Below are positions 55,896 through 64,000 of a stretch of DNA of 64,000 nt, in pieces. Position 1 is the stretch's first letter. The number at the start of each line of letters is the position of its first letter. Both the position numbers and the translations under genes were made by a program. The notes under the pieces were generated by a model. The model saw only the letters and a list, made by a program, of their open reading frames with translations. It was not told the DNA's origin and ran no database searches. Source of the DNA: Ridgeia piscesae (taxonomy: Eukaryota > Annelida > Polychaeta > Sabellida > Siboglinidae); the NCBI GenBank assembly GCA_025642075.2, contig JAODUO010000119.1:242501-306500 (forward strand), given 5' to 3'.

Positions 55896-56929
55896 ATTTC
55901 AATAACATTTCGAAAATGCCCCGTATACAAACAGACTGTTGTTGCACATTTACGTCCTATCAGCTGAATTTCTGTCCTGCCGTGACCAAATCCAGGTCAA
56001 GGTCATAGTGATAAACGACTCTTAATAATGAACCACAAACTAATGTAACCTTTATATATAGAGCAATCTATTCACAACTGTAGCCTAAGTATGTTTGGAT
56101 AGGAGAACAACGGAACTCACACAAGAAATAAGCATCACTTAGGCTCCATTCACATGAAATAATTTTTCACTATTCAAACAATACCACATGGACTTGCGGG
56201 GGGTGTCCATTACGCTTACCGGCAAATACAGACATATAAAAAACGCTAACTAAAAGGGGTCGGTGACACCCATTAAGCCTTGAAGGAACCTAAACTTGGA
56301 ATACAACAGAACTACTATTCGGTCGTGTAGTGGCCCACTCAGTTATTATCAGCGTGATTGATATAAACAGCATAACACCTGTAGTCTAGTCGGACACCCC
56401 CCGGAAATACACTTTTAATCGGTGTCAGTAGATCGGAATAAATACGTAGAAAACGGTTTGCTATGTTAACAAATCAGCAAAATGTCCCACGTATAATTTG
56501 TATGCAAATTAGTGCCGCTTTTATTGAAACATATTTGTCATTGTATCTCGGCCAATATTGCACATAAGTGCACGAATAAGGTGTCCAGACCCATGTTTTC
56601 AGGGTGGAAGATCATTCGAAGACCACTCCTGAATATACTATGAATGTGTGTCCTTGACTTGCTATACGAATTATAAAGTGCCAGCATGATCGAAAATGGG
56701 ACTTTTTCGCTATATCTCAGCCAATATTGCAGGTAATAAAATAAATCGTGTTGTTTTTACGAGCATATGTTAAACTAGGATGAACTCAAGGTATTGTGAA
56801 TACAGATATTCCACTAAGTCCATTTACCAACTCATTTATTGGTCGAGGTAAATCGCAAGCCAGAGTTATCTTTACTGAGTTGCCGCGCCTCAACCTCTCA
56901 TGGGCTTCAAGATGATAATTATCAGAACA
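55896..56929. other. Repeat-like non-coding sequence flanking the mobile protein remnants
   Basis: Two related stretches (TATCTCGGCCAATATTGCA at about 56545 and TATCTCAGCCAATATTGCA at about 56713) indicate an internally repeated element. It adjoins the acidic C-terminus at 56930 and may be its 3' region. Confidence 0.4.
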
Positions 56930-57690
56930 TCATTCACCATCGCTTTCACTGAAATCATCAAAGTCAGCCTCGTCCTCCTTTTCGTCTTCCTCCTCCTCAC
57001 GATCACCAGTGTCCAGAAGATCAACACTCCATCGTCAGTCCTTCTCCACCCTTGCCTATCATCGTAGGGTTTCGGTTGTTCCAGGATGGGTTCTTCAGCG
57101 CGCTTGTACAACACGATGGGGTGGTTCACACGCTGGACGTGCGGCTTCAAGGCAGAGAGACAAGAAGAAGGCGAGCCAGATCGACTTCAGACTTTTAAGA
57201 GAGTTTCTTGTCCTCATCCATCATCTCGCGCAGGAGGCTGGCACCTATGACGTCCACAGAAGATTCACAATTCTGCCCGTACGTCAAGCTGGCACCAGTT
57301 CCAACTGCTTCATGGTGTGACACTTGAAGTTCCAGTCCTTACCGAGTTGCATGAATGCTTTGTGAAATCTAGGTTTCTTCGCCAGTTTTTTTCAGTTTTT
57401 CTTCCCCTTCCCTTTGAAGGCATTGGTGCATTCCCCTTCGACCCAAGATTAGTCTTCTCCCAGGGATACAACGAGCTTAGAGAGGTTTACTAGCTGTCGG
57501 TGTTTCCCTGACCCCGTATCGAGGCTTACAGTTAGCCTGATGGCGTGGGCGTTGTAAAGAAGAATCGCGAAGATATCTGTGTCAGAGGTTCTTGTATCCG
57601 AGGGCGGCGTGATGGAGGTACATCACCACTCTCGAGTCAGTATTTTCTCGGTTGCTGTACACTGTCGGGAGCTCACACGTATGGCAGATC
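56930..57690 (-). pseudogene. Decayed mobile-element-like protein, C-terminal half
   Basis: Reading leftward with frameshifts: ELPTVYSNRENTDSRVVMYL, DTDIFAILLYNAHAIRLTV, GKHRQLVNLSKLVVSLGED, TNAFKGKGK, PRFHKAFMQLGKDWNF, VNHPIVLYKRAEEPILEQP, GW, and an acidic tail EEEDEKEDEADFDDF ending at 56930. This order matches a protein family widely repeated in invertebrate genomes, with an EEADTR-like box, a DTDV-like box and an F-x-GKGK box. I recall it as mobile-element-associated with a nuclease-like acidic pattern, but cannot name its class with certainty. Several frameshifts and stops; inactive. Confidence 0.6.
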
Positions 57691-57759
57691 TTCTGGAAGA
57701 CGCCACCCCAGAAGGTGTGTATACCCCAGGGACACCCTGTTCACCCAGGACAACATGAC

Positions 57760-58530
57760 GCTGCTCCATACCTTTACCCCCCCCCCGCCGACCTGTAGTG
57801 AGATATACCTACAGGTGCTTAACCAGATGGTAGCCAAGAAGCACTTCTTGTCTCGACTGACATCATCCATAGTCTATCAAAGTCCAGGAGAGCTTGAGGC
57901 GCGGGAGTTCAGAGGAGATTGTATTCTGGCTGGACCAGCGACCAGGAAGCCACACGACTTCAAGATGTTCCTTGCAACTGACGACAACAAGAAACAGCTC
58001 GGCGAACTGCTGCCGCGAGAATGACGTGATCCACGGGCTGACAGGACAGAGATGGCAGTGCTGATCGGTGAAAGCTCGTATTATTATTACTACTACATAA
58101 ATATCGCAATTGTTTTGTTATAGATCAGATCAATTCACTTTTTCTAGTATTACCTCAGCTGTCAAACACCAGTGGCCCTTTGTGTTTCAGGCCGAGGTGC
58201 GTGAACTGCCCACAATCTACAGCAACCAAGAGGAGACTGGTACGAGACTGGTACTGTACCTCCATCACGCCGCCGCACTTGGATACAATACGCAGTGGTC
58301 AGAACCCTTGACACATATCTTCGTGATTCTTCTTTACCACGCCCAAGCCATCAAGCTAACTATATACCTCAATACGGGGTCATGGAAACATCGGCAACTA
58401 GTCAACCTCTGTAATCTTGCAATGTCCCTGGGAGAAGACTGCTGTGCCATGCCACTCTTCTTTTGTTGTTGTAGAGGACTGTGCCAGTACCTTCAAAAGG
58501 AAGAGGAAGGTGGGTCCGCTATGTGTGTAT
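57760..58530 (+). pseudogene. Second decayed copy of the same protein, N-terminal/middle part
   Basis: Opposite orientation to the previous copy. Visible pieces are REFRGDCILAGPATRKPHDF and KMFLATDDNKKQLGELLPRE (57900-58020), then, after an intron-like gap with acceptor TGTTTCAG at 58190, ELPTIYSNQEETGTRLVLYL, FVILLYHAQAIKLTIYLNTG and KHRQLVNLCNLAMSLGED (58200-58440). The acidic boxes are altered (EETGTR, LTHIF). No intact frame, so it is a relic. Confidence 0.6.
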
Positions 58531-58665
58531 AACTCTAGAGAGAGAGAGAGGGGGAGAGAGAGAAAGGGGGAGAGAGGAGAAAGTGGAGAGAGCGAGAGAG
58601 ATAGGGGAGCGAAAGGGGAGAGGGAGGGAGAGAGCGAGCGAGCGAGAGAGGAGGGGGGAGCTCAC
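58530..58665. repeat. GA-rich purine tract
   Basis: (GAGA)n with GGG interruptions, strongly strand-asymmetric. Confidence 0.95.
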
Positions 58666-58865
58666 GTAGTTTCAACAATAACGTAACGTAACTAACGTCA
58701 CATGACGTCATAATCACAGTAACTCTTGCTAGGTTTCTAAGATTGCATATGTGCCGCACACCGGATCGTTGATAAAAGGTAGGCTCTGCGCATTTTACAC
58801 AATCACATTTTACACAATCGCCTTAAGGGGGAACAATTGCCTATCAGTGTTTGACTAGACGTAAC

Positions 58866-59460
<595 letters not shown>

Positions 59461-59594
59461 CCACCTACACACCACATTCAGCACATCGCACCCATTGCGG
59501 GAGCAACGACACGACCGCACATGCACGCATGCACACGAACACAGCACGACACGACACATCAACTTGTTACGCACTACGAAATCGACAAACAAAC

Positions 59595-59805
59595 ACGCAC
59601 ACATGCACACATGCACACATGCACACCCGCACATGCGCACCCCCACCCACACACACATGCACACACATACACACACGCGCACGCGCACGCGCACGCGCAC
59701 GCGCACGCGCACGCGCACGCGCACGCGCACGCGCGCCACGCGCACGCACACGCACACGCACACGCACACGCACCGCACGCGCACCACCACACACACACAC
59801 ACCAA
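59595..59805. repeat. (CATGCACA), (GCGCAC) and (CACACG) repeats
   Basis: Three consecutive simple-repeat types. Long frames here are repeat translations. Confidence 0.95.
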
Positions 59806-59814
59806 TTGTGTATG

Positions 59815-60408
59815 TCTTCCCCACCAATTCGCCGTCGCTGGATCCCTTTTGCGGGGGCTTCGATGCACTGGCTCGGCCATTGACGCTGTGCAGTAACAAA
59901 TTTGTGCCGACATGTAATTTCTATCTTAATCTTGTTTACGTTTTTTCCTGGGGAAATGGGACACCCATATCGATCCGCTAAGGAAGAAAAGAACTAACAC
60001 GTCAGACGTGCTGTATTACATGAACAAGATGTTGGCCTCTTCGTTAGAACTTACTGATTGTTACCCCGCTGGGCCGTTAATTGTAGATCGATGCTTTAAT
60101 TGGATAAGTATGTCAGGTTTCTCCTTGGCTGAGCACATTATCTTCTTCCGCTTCCGGTGTGTTTTGGAATGGCCCCTGCTTCCGTGCTGGCTTCGTGTTT
60201 TCGGGCCTGAAATTCGTTCGCGATTGCACACCGCCGCCAGCTATGTATATTTAAAGAGTATACACATGCCTTAATTAGCTCTCAGTGTTATGGTTTCGTC
60301 GAAATCGTCCTGGTTCGGTTCCGGAAAGGATACATATTTAAAGTGCTTTTTCGTGGACATATTTACATCGCTTCCGGTGTTCCAGTAAGCAGCGGCAATG
60401 CCGAGACA
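59815..60408. other. Unassigned sequence
   Basis: GC-moderate unique DNA, about 600 bases. No family was recognised on either strand. Confidence 0.3.
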
Positions 60409-60569
60409 ATGATGCGACACTGTCGGCTTAACACTTCCCGGAAAATGTATATCTGTATGCCAGTTATAATTGTAGTCATACTGTTGACGTATGTAACCAG
60501 AGTAAACAACATACAGTTCTTGGACATTGTCGTAGATATTAATATGGTAGGATGGTGGAATTATCACAA
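60409..60569 (+). CDS. Candidate first coding exon of a type II membrane protein
   Basis: Starts ACAATGATG and encodes 53 residues: a short basic head (MMRHCRLNTSRK), a hydrophobic segment (MYICMPVIIVVILLTYV), and a luminal-looking stretch ending NMVGWWNYH. It is followed by a good donor (CACAA|GTGAGT). Basic head plus single signal-anchor is the layout of Golgi glycosyl- and sulphotransferases, but nothing identifies the enzyme. An overlapping minus frame (60591-60271) is an alternative. Weak single-exon evidence. Confidence 0.3.
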
Positions 60570-61620
60570 GTGAGTTGAAACGCCCACCCACATTTACATA
60601 ACAGGAAACGTGAAAGCGGTTCCGTGTCGACGACCTGCAATGTCTTGATCTTGCTGTGCCCCAACAACCAGCAAAACGCTACTGAAACACCCGAGGACAA
60701 TGATTTGTGTTCCTTTGTTTTTGGTATTGATATAAATATGAATTACACATTTGGCCCAATAAAGGTGTCAACACTAGAGTGTGATTGTGCAACTTAGTAC
60801 GTGTCCTGCTACTTATGTTACTAATAATACATAATTGCAAGTTACCCTCCAAAGGATTTGGGGCGCCTCCTAGCAGCAATAAATGATGCGACAGAGTAAT
60901 AACCCTACTACTACTATGCAGAACACGTGGCCGGGTGGGAATACTGCCCCCACATGTGTTAACACATTTGCCGATGTGTCACGACTCGTGTCGAAAGGTA
61001 GACTCGCTTATCAACGCCCTAGGAAATATAAAGCACACTAAAAGTCTACACGCTACATTTATTTTGCACATAGAGCATTACTGTTCTTACAGATTGCTAA
61101 GACAAACAGGTCTCCACATTAACTATGCGTGAAACTAATATTGTAATAAGGTAAGGTCTACTGTTTGCATAAACACATTTGTTCAACCTGACGCTAGACA
61201 TATTTCAACAAACCGTTAGATCAAGCATGCGTCATTACTGTGCCCATTGACAAACGCCCCCCCGCCCCACAAAGCTTTCAAAGCATTGCGAACAAAGTAC
61301 AACAAAGTACGACTCTGTTTTCCAAAGATAAGGATCAGCGAGTAAAAAAATAGTAAACGAAACGTCCCAGCAATCAAAGGCTGCATTACAGACTTAGATA
61401 ATTAATGATGTCCATGCGCTGTTACCTTACTTTCACATACGGATTGGTACCATATAGATTGTAGATCTGCGTAGTGTATCTTAAGTCGCATCCGGATTCG
61501 AAAGAGAAACAAATAATTCGATGTTTCTGCTTGAGGTATATGGAAAAACAGAAACGATAGACACGCGGGTAGTTGGAACGTTTTGGTATGGAATTGGCTG
61601 GGTGGGATGTTTTTATGCGT
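60570..61620. other. Unassigned sequence
   Basis: AT-rich unique DNA. No exon, repeat array or element was recognised. Confidence 0.4.
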
Positions 61621-61624
61621 GTGC

Positions 61625-61742
61625 ACGCATGCATGACGTGCGTGTGCGCGAGCATGTAAATGTGCATGCGTGTGTGCGTGCGTGCGTGCGTGCGTGCGAG
61701 CGTGCGTGCGTGTGTGCGTGCGTGCGTGCGTGCGTGCGAGAG
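61625..61742. repeat. (GTGC)n microsatellite
   Basis: TGCG tetramer runs interrupted by GAGCGTGC. Confidence 0.9.
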
Positions 61743-62260
61743 CGAATGCAAGAGAAAACAGCAGACCTAGACAGAGACATCACGATATTTCGACCGACCT
61801 CGATGGTATGTCGACAGTGGCGCCACTAGCGGGAGCGACGAGGGTCGTCCCAGTTAGAGCGGTTTGTTTACCCCATAGTCCGGCGTGCACAGGATGCCTG
61901 CAAACTGTCGGGTGAGGGTAATTCGTTCGACCCCCTACCTTTGACCAGATACTCATTACAATCGAGCAGTTTACGTTCCTGGTTATAACGCTCTCTCCGG
62001 TAAATGTTTACACGTTTGATCTACTCCTTGTGTCGCGCGTAGATTTACTCTCCGACATTGTCTCGTTATAACCACGCGAGCTTCTGTACTTGTGTCTAGA
62101 AACAAACTGGCTAGTTTCAAAAACCTTGCATTTTTCAGTCAATATTGACATTCGCTCCACAACGACAGAGCAGTGCGTACGGGGTAGGATATGAACCGGT
62201 TGAACAAAATGATAATGTAAAATAGTTTAATTAGCAGCAGTGAATTCTGAGTCTCAATCG
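61743..62260. other. Unassigned sequence
   Basis: Unique GC-moderate DNA with TGGCGCCACTAGCGGG at about 61819-61834. No gene was recognised. Confidence 0.3.
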
Positions 62261-62261
62261 A

Positions 62262-62603
<342 letters not shown>

Positions 62604-62629
62604 AGAGTGTGTGGAGAGAAAGAGAAAGT

Positions 62630-62800
62630 GTGTGCGTGTGCGTGTGCGTGTGCGTGTGCGTGTGCGTGTGCGTGTGCGTGTGCGTGTGCGTGTGCGTGTG
62701 CGTGTGCGTGTGCGTGTGCGTGTGCGTGTGCGTGTGCGTGTGCGTGTGCGTGTGCGCGTGCGCGTGCGCGTGCGCGTGCGCGTGCGCGTGTGAGTATGCG
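62630..62800. repeat. (GTGTGC)n then (GTGCGC)n array
   Basis: The same hexamer as at 11 kb, turning into a GC-richer GTGCGC variant after 62752. It follows the CAGA array within 30 bases. Confidence 0.97.
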
Positions 62801-63179
62801 TTTGTGCATGTGTCTGTATATATGTGCGTGCGCGCGTGCGTGCGTGCGTGCGTGTATGTGTGTGTGTACGTAAGTGCGTACGTGCGTGTGTGTGTATGTG
62901 TGTGCGTGTATGTGTCGAATAAAAAACAATGGGCATCAGACCGCTGTCAGACGTCTACAGATGTCGGCGACATCTCTGTGACTATTGTCGAGTCGTTGCC
63001 AGTGATCAGTCGATAACAATGCGGTTGTCAAGCACTGACAGAGCCGCAATGTCATTCCACTGGTCCATGCGTACGTCGGCTCGACTGTTCTCCGAGTACG
63101 CTGTTGTCTTCGGTCAAGGTCTGTGTAGTGACCGCCTTCTGCGGGCTCGCGGCTTTCTGAACACCCTGTAAAGGTTACG

Positions 63180-64000
63180 GGACACAGGGGTAGACATTAT
63201 AGCCCAGCCGATATATGTATGAATTGTGCGTTTTATTATAGAAGCATGAAATTTGGCACAAACGTAGAGCATACAAATACAAAAATATCTGGATATAGGG
63301 CCATCTCAAATTTTGGTTTGAAAGGCATTGGCGGCCATTTTTTCAAGATGGCCGCCGTAAACCTATTTTCTCATATCTGAATAACTGTGTCAAGTAAATC
63401 GGTCGTTTTGGTATCTAAACATACGTTTTTGTAGTCAACAATTTTACATATATTACATATAACCTTCTCCGACATAAACATCCGCCATTTTCAAAGATGG
63501 CGGCCGCCAAGACTAATTATCCTATATCTCATGATCTACGCCACCCAGAGCGCTAATTTTGTTGTCATAAGATAGGTATGTTGACAGCCGATTTCAGTAT
63601 AATAAAATATTTTGCATCTGACCATTGTTGACCTTGGTATCCGTCATTTTATAAAATGACGCCCGTTAAAACGAATTTTTCCACACCTTTAAAATGCTTC
63701 TGTCAGAACCGTTGTTTGTGTAAAAAAAATTCAAGGTAACGATTTTCAATAATGACCTTCTCCAACATTAACATCCACCATTTTTAAAGATGGCGTCTTT
63801 CAAAGCCAATTTCCCTCACGTCTTAAGAACTAAATCACCTAGAGAGATAACGTTGGTGTAAAATTTACGGTTTTACGTGCTGCTATTTTAAATAAGCTAC
63901 TTTTGACGTAGTCGGACATTCGTGTCGTTCGTTGTCAAAAATGGCGGTTATTTTCTACAGTGGCTATGATGAAACGCTAATGTACTAGCTAGGCTATATT
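63180..64000. repeat. Degenerate ~150-bp repeat with ATGGCGGC palindromes
   Basis: Palindromes at 63330-63356, 63482-63503, 63642-63661 (20 bp perfect) and 63777-63794, with a half site at 63940-63948, are spaced about 130-165 bases apart. Shared text links the units (CCTTCTCCGACATAAACATCC and CCTTCTCCAACATTAACATCC). Runs off the right edge. Probably part of a dispersed element. Confidence 0.7.

Noticed and set aside
60271..60591. 106-codon minus-strand frame
   Set aside because: No recognised domain and no clear splice context; the overlapping plus-strand signal-anchor frame with a donor is slightly better. Neither is certain.

Overview
This is a window of animal (metazoan) nuclear DNA. It has spliced genes with GT-AG introns, a tRNA-headed SINE, LINE 3' ends, MITE-like elements and very many micro- and minisatellites. 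A C1q/collagen secreted protein, an antistasin/VWD secreted protein and the repeat style suggest a marine lophotrochozoan, most likely a mollusc. That placement is inference. Almost all long open frames here are tandem-repeat translations. The genes below were rebuilt exon by exon from conserved residues, splice signals and reading phase.

Left (1-6.4 kb, minus strand): a secreted cysteine-rich protein with a signal peptide, a cysteine-rich segment, an antistasin-like repeat and a VWD domain. Seven coding exons are visible, and the gene runs off the left edge. A TATA box and a non-coding first exon lie near 6.4 kb. Its last visible intron holds a decayed LINE 3' end with a decamer tail. Next (6.6-9.9 kb) is a composite AT-rich repeat in which a 90-bp unit is amplified about 16 times in one copy only.

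Centre (11.5-51.2 kb, plus strand): the whole DNA ligase I gene (LIG1), 24 recognised exons over about 39 kb. It runs from the PIP-box N-terminus, through a Lys/Asp/Glu-rich tail, to the DNA-binding, adenylation and OB-fold domains. Two E2F-type sites sit just upstream of the start codon. Many introns carry their own private minisatellite (12, 40, 28, 29, 42, 28, 20 and 23 bp units). The most striking is a ~75-copy 42-bp array in intron 14. Its unit is the intron's own 3' splice site plus the first 8 bases of exon 15, so the intron holds dozens of decoy acceptors, and the last dozen are in frame with the exon. A two-exon C1q/collagen gene is nested on the opposite strand in the 16-kb intron 8.

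Right (51.4-64 kb): a 38-bp array, intergenic DNA, a tRNA-derived SINE, two head-to-head decayed copies of a mobile-element-like protein (56.9-58.5 kb), a possible first exon of a type II membrane protein (60.4 kb), large CA/CGCACA/CAGA arrays, and a palindrome-bearing repeat of about 150 bp period that runs off the right edge.

Some stretches look like poor consensus or misassembled repeat (16.9-17.3 kb and 19.9-20.2 kb). LIG1 exon 8 has two 1-base deletions that may be sequencing errors.
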